The notes under the pieces were generated by a model. The model searched no databases. It saw nothing but the letters and a program-made list of their open reading frames with translations, and was not told the origin of the DNA. The position numbers were made by a program, and so were the translations under genes. From NCBI GenBank assembly GCA_018223435.1, contig JAGTTO010000001.1, positions 248,001-312,000 of the forward strand: a stretch of 64,000 bases of DNA, given 5' to 3'. The DNA comes from Lachnospiraceae bacterium Marseille-Q4251 (GTDB lineage Bacteria > Bacillota > Clostridia > Lachnospirales > Lachnospiraceae). Shown piece by piece: positions 25,947-34,407 of the stretch (its first letter is position 1; every line of letters starts with the position of its first letter).

Positions 25947-27200
25947 TTACTCACCTTCTTTCTTGTACTGGCTGCCTACCATCGTAATCGGAATGTAATT
26001 TCCGTTCACCATCAGGGTATCGCCGCCTTCTTTTGCATTTTTGTCCAGATATTCTCTCGCTTCGTTCGGAGAGTAGATCCCATTATTTACGGCTGACGCA
26101 AGCATTTCCATCTGGCTTTTTGAATCTGTCCGGAGAATTGCCTTTTCGTTGAATTTATACAAAAATCCCTCGTTCTGTTCTTCGATGCTCAGGATCTTCC
26201 CGTTTATTTCCTCTTCGTACATTTTCAACCGGTATGACATTGTATCAACCAGGAAAGCAAGCTGCTGCATTTCGCTGTTTGCATAACTGCTTTTCTCATA
26301 GTTGTTGATTTGATTCGGTTTGATTCCGAAGGCCCCAGCGATCTGGAGGGCGCTGTATTTTTTCAGTTCGAAAAACTGTGCATCCGTCAGTGACATTTTT
26401 AACGGTGTCAGTTGTAATCCCATCGGAATTGGAACAACTTTTCCGGCGTTCTGCGGTCCGGTGAGGCGGTCGCCGAATTTCTTCTGCAATTTTTTCACTC
26501 GCTCTTCGTCGAAATCGCCACTATACTGCATTACCAGGCTTGCGGTCAGCCCCTGTTTGTACAGGTTGTTCATGAAATTCTGGCTTTCTGCTGCTCCATC
26601 TACCGTTTTTTCCAAAATCTCCCTTACCGGCTGCCCGAGCACTCCATCCAGACTGTACCAGGTTTTGAAATGCATAATTTCTGTATTTCTGAAAACATAC
26701 AGTTCGCCGTCCCAGGGGTCAGTGTACTGGTAGTACAGCTGACCTTTTCCTCCGAAGATTCCGGCATCATCCATGATCACGGAAACTCGGTTGCTTTGCA
26801 GGGGCCAGAGGTCCAGAATTTTGTATTCTCCTCCAAATTTTTTCCGGTTGAAAATTCTCCGTATCCATATATATCCATTTCCATAATGTTGGCAGTTCTG
26901 TTCGACCGTGCTCCACATAGTTGTCGGAGTCATGATATCGTTCGGTCTTACTGTCAGTAACCTTGTTACTTCTGTCGGGTCCGCCCGAATCCGGCCCTCT
27001 TTTGTGTCCTGATAGTATTTTAACGGTAATTTGCCCATGGTTTCACTCAGCATTTTCAGACAGGTGTAATAGGTCACCTCTCCAATCAGGTTGTTTTTTA
27101 CCCCGCTGATTCCCAGCCATTCCAGCAGCTCGTCATCATTCAGTTCTGCCGATCCCGTCAGGACGTTCCAGGCGTCTTTAATTCTATTTAACAGTTTCAT
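25947..27200 (-). CDS. Portal protein, HK97 family
   Basis: A 417-residue protein that forms the dodecameric DNA entry ring at one vertex. Stretches ISGVKNNLIGEVTYYTCLK, GNGYIWIRRIFNRK and FGIKPNQINNYEKSSYANSE match HK97-type portals. It is located between the large terminase and the protease as is usual, and ends immediately before the protease start. Confidence 0.94.
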   Translation of the reverse strand: MKLLNRIKDAWNVLTGSAELNDDELLEWLGISGVKNNLIGEVTYYTCLKMLSETMGKLPLKYYQDTKEGRIRADPTEVTRLLTVRPNDIMTPTTMWSTVEQNCQHYGNGYIWIRRIFNRKKFGGEYKILDLWPLQSNRVSVIMDDAGIFGGKGQLYYQYTDPWDGELYVFRNTEIMHFKTWYSLDGVLGQPVREILEKTVDGAAESQNFMNNLYKQGLTASLVMQYSGDFDEERVKKLQKKFGDRLTGPQNAGKVVPIPMGLQLTPLKMSLTDAQFFELKKYSALQIAGAFGIKPNQINNYEKSSYANSEMQQLAFLVDTMSYRLKMYEEEINGKILSIEEQNEGFLYKFNEKAILRTDSKSQMEMLASAVNNGIYSPNEAREYLDKNAKEGGDTLMVNGNYIPITMVGSQYKKEGE

Positions 27201-27204
27201 CTTG

Positions 27205-28950
27205 TCACCAATCGCTCTCTAAAAATTCATCGACCGCTTTTACCAACCACGCCGTGTCAAACTGGTGGTACATTGCCAATTTGAAGGCGCACAGCGTAGC
27301 ATCGACAGGGTCAATTCTTTTTGTTGTCGCGTCTTTATCAATTTTTATCAATCCCTGATTCTGACGAATCACGGCGTTACTCATTGCGTAATTCAATACG
27401 GGGTTGTATATGTACAGTATGTTCCCGCTGTATACCGCTTCTCTGAATCCCTGCGTTGCTTCATTCAGGGACCTTTGACTTTGAAAGACTTCTTCTACCT
27501 CATATCCTTCATCTGACAGGTCCATCATGATCTTACTGGCGTTTGCCGGGTCGAAACAAAGAGTTTTTATACACCATTCATTCTTTTCGCAGGTTTCAAT
27601 AACATACCGCATGACTGCATTTTGATCTACAATCGGGGTGTTTGTGACAGTTAAGAACCCTTGCCTCTCCCATGCATCGTAGTCCACTTTGTCTTTTGCT
27701 TTTCTTTCCGCCAGCTTCTCGCGGTTCGGTACAAAAGAATGAGAATATAGGATATATTTTATAATTTCCTTCCCGGTCTGGTCTTTTTCTCCGGATTGGA
27801 ACGGGATCATAAAAGCCACTGAGGTCAAGTCAATTTTTGCTGACATATCAAATCCCACATACACATCCATGCCCCTGGTATCAATCGGAATTTCTTCGAC
27901 CTGGCACTTTTTCCACTTCTGCATGTCCATGTAGCCGTTTTCTTTTGCCTGTACCCACACATTCATGCATTTTGTCAGAAACGCTGTCATATGTTCCGGA
28001 ATTTCTTTAGCAATCCGGTATTCACCGTCGATCTTTTCCCGGCCTTCCGGATATGACATGCGGATAGGGTTGGCTTTCTTCCAACATTCCCGGTTTTCTA
28101 GGTTTTCCAGATTCTCGTAGTCTTCCGGATCCAACTCGCATATGTCTATCAGATAGGTATCATTTTCCACGTCAACGTCCGGTTCCAGAACTTTTGAGCA
28201 ATAGGTATATTCGGTCACATAACAAGGATATGTCAGATCCATTCCCGCCGTGGTAATAATCATCAGCAGGGGCTCTTTTGTGTTTGCACCAAGGCCAAGG
28301 TCATAAAATTCTGTGGTTTTATGCTGGTGGTACTCGTCCAGAATCAGCCCGGCAGGGTTTGTTCCATCACCGCTTTTTCCGTCTTCCTTGCTCAGAGGTT
28401 TAATGAAACTCCCGGTTTTTATATGGGTAATCTGGTCGCGTGTGATCTTGAATTTTCCTCGGAGTGGCGATCCTCTCAACATCAGGTTCGCTTCGTTGAA
28501 TACAATTTTTGACTGATCTCTTTTGACTCCTGCTGTGTAATACTCATAGATTTCTTCATTCTTCGTAGCTGAGACAGAGATTTCGTATAAGGCTATCCCT
28601 GCCTGTTCCTGGGACTTTCCGTTTTTCCTGGCCACCTCAGTGAATGATTTTTTGAAACGTTTCATCCCTCTTTTGTCTCTCCATCCGTATAGCTGACAGA
28701 GACGAAATTTCTGCCAGTCCGTGAGCTGGATCGGCTGACCGGCCAGCACGCCTTTTGAATGATACAGCATAGCAAACCAGTCAACTATTTTTTGCGCTTC
28801 TTTTTCGTCCCAGTGGTATGGAAATTCTTCGCTTTCTTCTTTCTGAATGTCTTTCAGGAACCGTATGCATGCCCATTTATGTTTCTTTCCGCTGACGTTC
28901 TTTCCAGAAATGCAACTTTCCGCATATTCTTTGATTTCATCCAAAATCAT
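27205..28950 (-). CDS. terL: Terminase large subunit
   Basis: A 581-residue packaging motor of the Terminase_1 type. The N-terminal ATPase has the Walker A variant EVARKNGKSQ, the Walker B GLILDEYHQH and the coupling IITTAG. The C-terminal nuclease has Asp-containing motifs VYVGFDMSAKIDLTS and FDPANASKIM. It overlaps the small subunit gene by a few bases. ATG at 28950 is preferred to the adjacent TTG. Confidence 0.95.
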   Translation of the reverse strand: MILDEIKEYAESCISGKNVSGKKHKWACIRFLKDIQKEESEEFPYHWDEKEAQKIVDWFAMLYHSKGVLAGQPIQLTDWQKFRLCQLYGWRDKRGMKRFKKSFTEVARKNGKSQEQAGIALYEISVSATKNEEIYEYYTAGVKRDQSKIVFNEANLMLRGSPLRGKFKITRDQITHIKTGSFIKPLSKEDGKSGDGTNPAGLILDEYHQHKTTEFYDLGLGANTKEPLLMIITTAGMDLTYPCYVTEYTYCSKVLEPDVDVENDTYLIDICELDPEDYENLENLENRECWKKANPIRMSYPEGREKIDGEYRIAKEIPEHMTAFLTKCMNVWVQAKENGYMDMQKWKKCQVEEIPIDTRGMDVYVGFDMSAKIDLTSVAFMIPFQSGEKDQTGKEIIKYILYSHSFVPNREKLAERKAKDKVDYDAWERQGFLTVTNTPIVDQNAVMRYVIETCEKNEWCIKTLCFDPANASKIMMDLSDEGYEVEEVFQSQRSLNEATQGFREAVYSGNILYIYNPVLNYAMSNAVIRQNQGLIKIDKDATTKRIDPVDATLCAFKLAMYHQFDTAWLVKAVDEFLESDW

Positions 28951-29432
28951 CAAATCGCCCCAAACTGTTCTTCCAGTTTTTCTTCGGTTTTGCTCGTCTT
29001 CAACGCTGCTGCCTTTAACCGGGCATCAATCGTCAGGCCGCACAAGGCTGCGAACTTTCTCATTTCTTCCGCGAAATTTCTCTGAATATCTATCATCGGA
29101 TTTTTTACCGTGATGGTGCCATTTCTGGTTTCGCGGTCAATGCAAAGAGTCTGTTCTTTCAGCATTTCCGTAGTTTTCACATAGTTAGAAAACGCATTGC
29201 AGTAACCGCCGAGGTTATTTTTGTCCAGATTTCCAATCATTTCTATTTTTTCCAGTTCTTTCACCAGACGTTTCCACTCTTTTACCGCAACATCATCAAC
29301 CAGCCAGACGGGAGGCCGCCGCAACTGATTTTTCCCCGTCGTTACGCTACTTTCTTCCGCTTTTCGGCGTTCGATGTTGACCACGGTCAGATGCCCTTTC
29401 TGCATTTCCGTGGGTAATCTGCTTTTTCCCAT
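28950..29432 (-). CDS. terS: Terminase small subunit, P27 family
   Basis: The DNA-recognition subunit of the packaging motor. ATG at 29430-29432 (MGKSRLPTEMQKGHL) follows an AGGAGGGGAGG site, giving 160 residues. The pattern RPPVWLVDDVAVKEWKRLV and the ending with FAALCGLTIDARLKA fit P27-type small subunits. This family accompanies cos-type packaging and an upstream HNH gene, as here. Confidence 0.9.
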   Translation of the reverse strand: MGKSRLPTEMQKGHLTVVNIERRKAEESSVTTGKNQLRRPPVWLVDDVAVKEWKRLVKELEKIEMIGNLDKNNLGGYCNAFSNYVKTTEMLKEQTLCIDRETRNGTITVKNPMIDIQRNFAEEMRKFAALCGLTIDARLKAAALKTSKTEEKLEEQFGAI

Positions 29433-29507
29433 TTGCCTCCCCTCCTTTCTGATTGCCACTTTTTTTCTCTTATTTAGAAAATTGTGAAAATCAGCCTAGA
29501 CGAGCGG

Positions 29508-29519
29508 TCGGTGGGCCGA
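29508..29519. other. Candidate cos site
   Basis: In the roughly 100 bases between the HNH and terS genes, the GC-rich TCGGTGGGCCGA is a hyphenated dyad within an otherwise AT-rich region. HNH-TerS(P27)-TerL phages usually have cos here. The exact cleavage position cannot be told from sequence. Confidence 0.35.
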
Positions 29520-29532
29520 GGTTGAAAACTTT

Positions 29533-29949
29533 TCAGCCTCCCCCTCCCTGCTGCTCGCGCCGGAATTGTGTAAGCATTTCTGATAATTGTTTCTCCATCT
29601 CTGTCTTTTTCATCTTGTATAGCTTTTCTATGTGGCTGTGTGTATCATGGTGAAGACTCATCAAGTTGTCCGGATCCAACCGCCTTTCCCAGCACTCTCG
29701 AAGCGGCAGGATATGATGCACCGTGTCGGCCAGTTTGACTTCTCCGCTGGTCATATACAGATAAACGTCGATCCCGTCTTCTTCCAGGATCCTTTTTCTC
29801 TGATTCTCCCATTCTTTGCTGTCATAGAAAGCTTTTGCTTTTGAGTCCCTGGCGCATTTGTCATATTCTTTGTGCCGCTCCTTCAAACACGGGCATCTGC
29901 TGCCGCTCGGGATCCTGCTGCCGCACCTGGAGCATCTCTTGTAGATCAT
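29533..29949 (-). CDS. HNH endonuclease (packaging-associated)
   Basis: A 138-residue HNH nuclease. The N-terminus has a zinc-ribbon-like CSRCG...CPC pair, and the core reads DTVHHILPLRECWERR followed by LDPDNLMSLHHDTHSHIEK. HNH proteins next to the terminase genes are needed for terminase cleavage in several cos phages, so a role in DNA packaging is likely. It ends in QQGGGG and is the first gene after the structured intergenic region. Confidence 0.9.
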   Translation of the reverse strand: MIYKRCSRCGSRIPSGSRCPCLKERHKEYDKCARDSKAKAFYDSKEWENQRKRILEEDGIDVYLYMTSGEVKLADTVHHILPLRECWERRLDPDNLMSLHHDTHSHIEKLYKMKKTEMEKQLSEMLTQFRREQQGGGG

Positions 29950-29963
29950 CTTTTTTCTCCATG

Positions 29964-29994
29964 AAAAAAACCGAGAGTTCTTCGCTCTCGGTTT
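29964..29994 (-). terminator. Terminator immediately upstream of the late packaging genes
   Basis: CCGAGAG and CTCTCGG make a 7-bp stem with a 7-base loop, followed on the minus strand by about seven T. It sits between the late regulator and the HNH start, so reading into the late genes probably requires antitermination or partial readthrough. Confidence 0.75.
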
Positions 29995-30160
29995 TCCGCT
30001 TATGGGTTCGCTTTTTCTCCTGAAGGGAGAATCGAAGCAGCAGGTCTCGAACTCTGCTTTTCCAGGGGGTAAGTCTGGTGTTCTTCCCGGTGAACTATGC
30101 TTCGTTATCGGCGGCCGGTTGGCCGCCTTTTTTCCAGGGTATTAACTTGATTTTTCTCCA
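29995..30160 (-). ncRNA. Candidate structured leader RNA before late genes
   Basis: No frame of note lies here. On the minus strand several stems follow one another: GGCGGCC/GGCCGCC, GTTC/GAAC, CCAG/CTGG and AAGCAG/CTGCTT. They lie between an extended -10 promoter (30167-30172) and a terminator (29964-29994). This could be a short late leader RNA of about 195 nt. It does not fold as a tRNA. Confidence 0.4.
30110..30133 (+). terminator. Plus-strand terminator in the late leader region
   Basis: GGCGGCC-GGTT-GGCCGCC is a perfect stem followed by six T on the plus strand. No plus-strand gene is upstream, so it may stop antisense transcription or end a plus-strand small RNA. Confidence 0.6.
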
Positions 30161-30166
30161 CTTTCA

Positions 30167-30172
30167 ATTTTA
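30167..30172 (-). promoter_or_regulatory. Extended -10 promoter candidate for the late leader
   Basis: On the minus strand TGCTAAAAT provides an extended -10. A good -35 is lacking, which would fit dependence on the late regulator encoded directly upstream. Confidence 0.4.
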
Positions 30173-30201
30173 GCACACTTTTTTATGCTTTTTATGCAAC
30201 T

Positions 30202-30591
30202 TTAATTTTCTTCAAAAAATTTATCAATCCTTCGGCTGACAGCGCTCTGGCTCATGTGAACTTTTCTCGCTACCTTCTGCTGCGGGATGCCGTCGATATA
30301 ATACATTCTGAAAATGCGGCGGGTCAGACTATCCGTAATGTTCTCTATGTATGTTTCGATATCCTCGCATTCCTTTTCGAGTGCTTCTTTCCGTTCCTGG
30401 TACCTTCTTCTCTTTTTCTGTAAGAGGTCTTCATCTACACCTATCACCGCCTGCGGGCGTGGGATTCCTGTTCTTCCATCCAAAATCACACTATTATCTA
30501 TCATATCCTCCCTGAGATGAATCAGTTTATATGCCAGTTCTTGAATCTCTTCCTTGTTGCTTCGATACGCTTCCAGTCTTTCCCGTGTCAT
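30202..30591 (-). CDS. Late transcription regulator, sigma-70 region 4 / ArpU-like
   Basis: A roughly 129-residue protein starting MTRERLEAYRSNKEEIQ, preceded by GAGGAGG. The C-terminal helix-turn-helix (DGIPQQKVARKVHMSQSAVS) resembles sigma region 4, and the central part is coiled-coil. Such proteins lie at the end of early operons just before terminase genes in Firmicute phages and switch on late genes. The location here is the same. Confidence 0.78.
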   Translation of the reverse strand: MTRERLEAYRSNKEEIQELAYKLIHLREDMIDNSVILDGRTGIPRPQAVIGVDEDLLQKKRRRYQERKEALEKECEDIETYIENITDSLTRRIFRMYYIDGIPQQKVARKVHMSQSAVSRRIDKFFEEN

Positions 30592-30601
30592 CTCTTCCTC
30601 C

Positions 30602-30784
30602 TCATTCCCATTTTCTTCCTGTGTTCCGGTCTCTGAACACAATTCTGTTCGTTATTTCGTAACCCATCTTTTCGGCCACTTCTTTAAAAACTTTCACCAT
30701 CCAGTCTATTACCGCTGGCTGGCGGTCTGCCTGTTGCATCGCTTTCCCTGCCGTCGGGTCCGGATATCCCTCTTTATTCTTCAT
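30602..30784 (-). CDS. Small conserved phage protein
   Basis: A 60-residue protein beginning MKNKEGYPDPTAGKAMQQAD. Short proteins with the GYPDPTA start occur widely in clostridial phages. Function unknown. The C-terminal half is helical and basic. Confidence 0.7.
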   Translation of the reverse strand: MKNKEGYPDPTAGKAMQQADRQPAVIDWMVKVFKEVAEKMGYEITNRIVFRDRNTGRKWE

Positions 30785-30797
30785 TGTTTTTTTCTCC

Positions 30798-31088
30798 TTA
30801 TTTTTTCCTCTTTGTTCTTCCGGCCGGTGTTACTTTTTCGCCCCATGGACACTGACCGGTGATTTCAATGCCTGACACCAGTTCTTCCGCTCTGAATGTA
30901 TTCGGGCAGATGGTATAATTGAACACCGTTCGGAATAAAATGCAATGTGGGTATATTGCTACTACGGTAGCTTCGATTATTCTTCGATTTTCCCGCTCGG
31001 CGTCGGTCAGGCCCTTGACGTCCGGTAGTCGCAACATTACCTTGTCTCCGGTGGTCAAACCCTGGATGGTTGTCTTATACTCACTCAT
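30798..31088 (-). CDS. Hypothetical phage protein
   Basis: A 96-residue early protein (MSEYKTTIQGLTTGDKVMLR). It looks like a small beta-barrel (VVAIYPHCILFRTVFNY) with a basic tail. The ribosome site AGGAGAAGAGG is strong. No family recognised. Confidence 0.65.
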   Translation of the reverse strand: MSEYKTTIQGLTTGDKVMLRLPDVKGLTDAERENRRIIEATVVAIYPHCILFRTVFNYTICPNTFRAEELVSGIEITGQCPWGEKVTPAGRTKRKK

Positions 31089-31182
31089 CCTCTTCTCCTT
31101 CCTGATTGGCCTCGTAATCTTTTAATAGCTGCTCAATCATTTCTATTACTTCCCCAGTTGAAAAGTTTTCCTTCAGACCCAT
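31081..31182 (-). CDS. Possible 33-residue acidic protein
   Basis: The frame starts MGLKENFSTGEVIEMIEQLL and ends in an acidic tail, overlapping the next gene's start by 8 bases. No good ribosome site was found, so this is tentative. Confidence 0.3.
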   Translation of the reverse strand: MGLKENFSTGEVIEMIEQLLKDYEANQEGEEDE

Positions 31183-31222
31183 TCTCCATTATCAACCCAC
31201 TTTGCCCTGAAAAGAATTTCTC

Positions 31223-31492
31223 TCATACGTTCTGTACCTCCTCCACTTGTCCCGATTCTTCTAACCAACTTTCAACACATTGTAGGCATATATAGCAACT
31301 GCACCAACCTTGTCCTTCCACTATTGCTTTTTGTTTTAACATTCTTTCACCTTTAAGCATCTGTTTTTCACATACGCAGCACAAATGAGAAACCCTTATT
31401 TTTACGATTTTTTCTGTCAGATTTGATTCCGAACCATCCATATCCCCTGCGAATATCTGACTATCAATATACATTTCTTCTGGATATTTCAA
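31223..31492 (-). CDS. Hypothetical Cys-rich (zinc-finger-like) phage protein
   Basis: An 89-residue protein with Cys pairs arranged CCVCEKQM near residue 38 and CSCYICLQC near residue 65, plausible zinc ligands. The flanks are acidic. It sits between the methyltransferase and the late regulator. Function unknown. Confidence 0.65.
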   Translation of the reverse strand: MKYPEEMYIDSQIFAGDMDGSESNLTEKIVKIRVSHLCCVCEKQMLKGERMLKQKAIVEGQGWCSCYICLQCVESWLEESGQVEEVQNV

Positions 31493-31526
31493 TCAACTCC
31501 ATCTCCTTCCATTTATTGCAAATTCC

Positions 31527-31586
31527 TTAATCTTCCTTGTACTGTTCTGGCAGTGGCATCCAGGCATTTACGAACGCACTGTTCAT
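31527..31586 (-). pseudogene. Possible C-terminal fragment of a DUF551-like gene
   Basis: A 19-codon stretch reading MNSAFVNAWMPLPEQYKED. The WMPLPE ending is typical of DUF551-type phage proteins, but the rest of such a gene is missing. Probably a relic or chance. Confidence 0.25.
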
Positions 31587-31606
31587 CGGAAATAGCGCAT
31601 AATCTA

Positions 31607-32653
31607 TTATTCTTCGTCAATAATGTTCGGATCTACAGCATTATATTCAACTCCGGCAAATGTCTTCAAAATTGCTTCAAATATCAGTTTTGCACCTTCG
31701 CAGGGAACTGCCATACCAATCTGCTTTCTTACCTGTTCCTTCGATCCTTCAAAAACATAATCATCTGGGAATGTTTGAAGTCTTGCTCTCTCTCTGTTCG
31801 TTAAAGCTCTCGGCTCTGCCCAATGATAAACGTGTGTTCCGCCTCCGCCTGATCCAGTCACAGTATAAGACGGTTTCTCAGGATCAAGTCTTTTGTAGAT
31901 TGTACTAATCCGGGTTTTGGTGTTAATCTTCAAATCCTCCGGCAAATCCACATCCCAAGCATTTTGTCCCGGCCCAATCAGGTTTAATCTTCTAACAACC
32001 TGCGCCGACTGTTTTGTGTGTTCGTTATTGTATGCATCAGCCGGAATCGGAGGTTCTTCTATTGCCTGACGACAGGTTTTCATTTCACCTGTCGGAGCAG
32101 GAATTTTGAACTCGAACGGAAGGTCATCTCTGATACCTACAATAATAATTCTGTGTCTTGCCTGCGGAATGCCATACTCCTCAAATTTATATAAATTCGG
32201 ATAAATTCGATATCCTGCGTCTTTCATATCTGACAAGATTTTTTCAAATGCTTTTCCTTCATTTGCGCTTCTTAATCCACCAACATTTTCGGCAAGAAAC
32301 CATTGTGGTTTAAATCTTTTCAGAGCTTTTACTCCGTAAGAATATAGTGGTCCATATACACCGTCCATTCCTTTCTGCTCTCCTACAACGCCGTAATCAT
32401 TACAGGGGAAGCCGAAGGCCAGAGCGTCGATTGGTGCCAGCTTGCTCATATCGAATTTACGGATATCTTCATGATGAACTGTTTGTGGTGCATCAGGGCA
32501 GATATTGTGCCGATATGTTTCACAAGTATTTGCATCATAATCATTAGCCCATTGATGTACAATTGAATAATCGGAATTGCCTATATCAGCATGGGTAGCT
32601 CCCCATGCAATTCCGCCTGGCCCGCAGAATAATTCTCCAAGATGAAAAATCAT
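31607..32653 (-). CDS. DNA (cytosine-5) methyltransferase
   Basis: A 348-residue C5 methyltransferase that should protect phage DNA from host restriction. Motif I reads ELFCGPGGIAWG, motif IV GFPCNDYG (PCN in place of PCQ, Cys retained), motif VI AENVGG and motif VIII PQARHRIIIVG. No restriction enzyme partner is adjacent, so it is an orphan. It neighbours a PAPS-reductase-like gene, a pairing frequent in phages. Confidence 0.94.
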   Translation of the reverse strand: MIFHLGELFCGPGGIAWGATHADIGNSDYSIVHQWANDYDANTCETYRHNICPDAPQTVHHEDIRKFDMSKLAPIDALAFGFPCNDYGVVGEQKGMDGVYGPLYSYGVKALKRFKPQWFLAENVGGLRSANEGKAFEKILSDMKDAGYRIYPNLYKFEEYGIPQARHRIIIVGIRDDLPFEFKIPAPTGEMKTCRQAIEEPPIPADAYNNEHTKQSAQVVRRLNLIGPGQNAWDVDLPEDLKINTKTRISTIYKRLDPEKPSYTVTGSGGGGTHVYHWAEPRALTNRERARLQTFPDDYVFEGSKEQVRKQIGMAVPCEGAKLIFEAILKTFAGVEYNAVDPNIIDEE

Positions 32654-32710
32654 AATTATTTTCCTTTCCTTCCCAAATTTTTGAGGACTCTAGAATCTTT
32701 TCTAATCTTT

Positions 32711-32890
32711 TCATTTCTCTATTCTCTCCTTCCAGCTCTTGCATTCCTTACATCTCACCTTACTACTGCACATTACCCCGTTGATTATTAACAACCTCGG
32801 GCACCCGGGCCGCACATATACGATCAGTTCACCGACGTTCCCGGTGCTGTGTTGACAGGTTTTGTATTTTTCGGCCATTTTTTCCATCAT
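32711..32890 (-). CDS. Small Cys-containing phage protein (59 residues)
   Basis: The start ATGATG overlaps the stop of the PAPS-reductase-like gene (ATGA). The protein begins MMEKMAEKYKTCQHSTG and has two Cys in its central part and two more in KVRCKECKSW, suggesting a zinc knuckle. Coupling with the PAPS-reductase-like gene suggests a related job. Function unknown. Confidence 0.65.
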   Translation of the reverse strand: MMEKMAEKYKTCQHSTGNVGELIVYVRPGCPRLLIINGVMCSSKVRCKECKSWKERIEK

Positions 32891-33789
32891 CTGTTTTTTC
32901 CTCCTGGTAGTATCTCCGGGAAATCCCAGAATGACATTTGCCCTTCCACATTTTCATCCTCCATCCACCAAAGAAAAACTTCTTCGGCATCTTTCCATTT
33001 CGCAGGTTTTCCAGTCTTTTTGATCTCTTCCAACATTCTTTCGAACGCTTTTTTATATGCTCTTTCGTATGCCGGAAAGTCCCTGAACTCTTTCCAACGT
33101 TTCTTCCCAGCCATCGGACAGCCAATGCAGCCAACACGGTCATAACCTCGCTTATACAGATCGCATGTTTCAATTTTTTCTGATTCGATATATTTCCAAA
33201 TATTCGTATTTCCCCAGTCGATAATAGGGTTTACAAGCATTTTCTGCTTCTGCATGCACATTTCTGTCATTCGCCGTTTTGCATCATTGTCTTCTAGCAG
33301 CATAACAGTTGAAAAATGTTTAGCTTCTTTTTTGGTTTTTCCTAACTTTTCAAATTCCGAGCGTCTGCTTCTTGCTGTGCTTTCAGCCCATCGAACTCCT
33401 GTTGCTATGTACCTGCCATCTCCAGCTTCTTCTTTTAGCACCTGACAACAATACCTTACCCACCTAGTTGGTGGTAATTTCTTCCGTGGAATCAGCCGCC
33501 ACATTGATATGCGTTCGCCTTTGTATGTTGGATAATTTATTTTTGCCTTTATTCCGTTCAACTCCAGCCCTCTGAATACTTTTTTGATGTGCTGAACTGT
33601 TGGTGGTGCATCTGCCGTGGTCAGGCTATGTTGAACCTCAAACGGCACCCCGGACCGTTTAAATAGTTCCAGCATGACGTCTGAATCTTTCCCGCCGGAA
33701 TATGTGCATATCAACGGCTGCTTATAGTGTTGCAATGACATTTCAGACGCCAGTTTGATGCGCTCAATTGCCTTTTGCTCTAAATCCAT
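32887..33789 (-). CDS. Phosphoadenosine phosphosulfate reductase-family protein
   Basis: A 300-residue PP-loop ATPase. The SGGKDSDVMLELF loop lies at residues about 31-43. Cys residues in RYCCQVLKE and VGCIGCPM could hold a 4Fe-4S cluster, as in DndC-like and phage PAPS-reductase-like proteins. Sulfur transfer to DNA or a nucleotide is possible, but no dnd partners are present. Next to a cytosine methyltransferase it may be part of a DNA-modification or anti-restriction stretch. Confidence 0.88.
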   Translation of the reverse strand: MDLEQKAIERIKLASEMSLQHYKQPLICTYSGGKDSDVMLELFKRSGVPFEVQHSLTTADAPPTVQHIKKVFRGLELNGIKAKINYPTYKGERISMWRLIPRKKLPPTRWVRYCCQVLKEEAGDGRYIATGVRWAESTARSRRSEFEKLGKTKKEAKHFSTVMLLEDNDAKRRMTEMCMQKQKMLVNPIIDWGNTNIWKYIESEKIETCDLYKRGYDRVGCIGCPMAGKKRWKEFRDFPAYERAYKKAFERMLEEIKKTGKPAKWKDAEEVFLWWMEDENVEGQMSFWDFPEILPGGKNR

Positions 33790-34396
33790 TTTCCTTTTCC
33801 TCCAGTGCCCTCACAGCCGTTTTCAATGCCGCTACACGCTTCTGAACATCAGTATCTTTCATGTCTTTCGATTTCTTAATTTCCTCTTCAAGCACTTCTA
33901 TAACCTCGTCTGGTGTCAACTTCCAGGTGCATGGATCACCGGATGCTACTACATCTAACAATAATTTTGTGGCATCCAGTGATATTGCATTATTAGTATT
34001 TCCCACGTCATCCAACCAGCAGTATGCACCATTTGCTACATCCTTAAGAAATTTACAATTCATGCATGATCTTGCAGCACACCCCATTCTGATTTCGCGC
34101 CATTTTTTTATGAAATCCAGGATGATTTCGTTTTTGACTTCCTGACTGACTTCACACGGCTCTGCGTGGTCAGTGTTATAGCTGTTGATGAAATCTCGGG
34201 CGGTGCAAGGTTTCTTGTCTCCAAAAACACCCCAGTACAGACCTTTGCATATCACAAGATCATACGGATAACTTGCGGAAGGTTTATAGTTTGTTGCTTT
34301 CACGTTATTATCCCATGTGTATCCTTCTTTTTCTGCGATCTCAAGAACCTTTATTACTTCTTCTTCATTTCTACATGTCACTCTGATTTCCGACAT
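33764..34396 (-). CDS. Hypothetical phage protein (210 residues)
   Basis: It starts MSEIRVTCRNEEEVIKVLEI, has a central Cys group (GCAARSCMNCKF) that may bind metal and ends in a charged helix. The N-terminus resembles small domains about sequence length 80 that recur in clostridial phages. The end overlaps the next gene by 26 bases. Function unknown. Confidence 0.65.
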   Translation of the reverse strand: MSEIRVTCRNEEEVIKVLEIAEKEGYTWDNNVKATNYKPSASYPYDLVICKGLYWGVFGDKKPCTARDFINSYNTDHAEPCEVSQEVKNEIILDFIKKWREIRMGCAARSCMNCKFLKDVANGAYCWLDDVGNTNNAISLDATKLLLDVVASGDPCTWKLTPDEVIEVLEEEIKKSKDMKDTDVQKRVAALKTAVRALEEKENGFRAKGN

Positions 34397-34407
34397 TTTT
34401 CTATCTC

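Noticed and set aside
29995..30110. A possible tRNA, because GTTCGAGACC resembles a T-loop
   Set aside because: The flanking bases do not make a T-stem, and no acceptor stem or anticodon arm can be drawn.
32829..33173. A 114-codon minus-strand frame inside the PAPS-reductase-like gene
   Set aside because: It is a shifted frame of a gene with clear PP-loop and Cys motifs.
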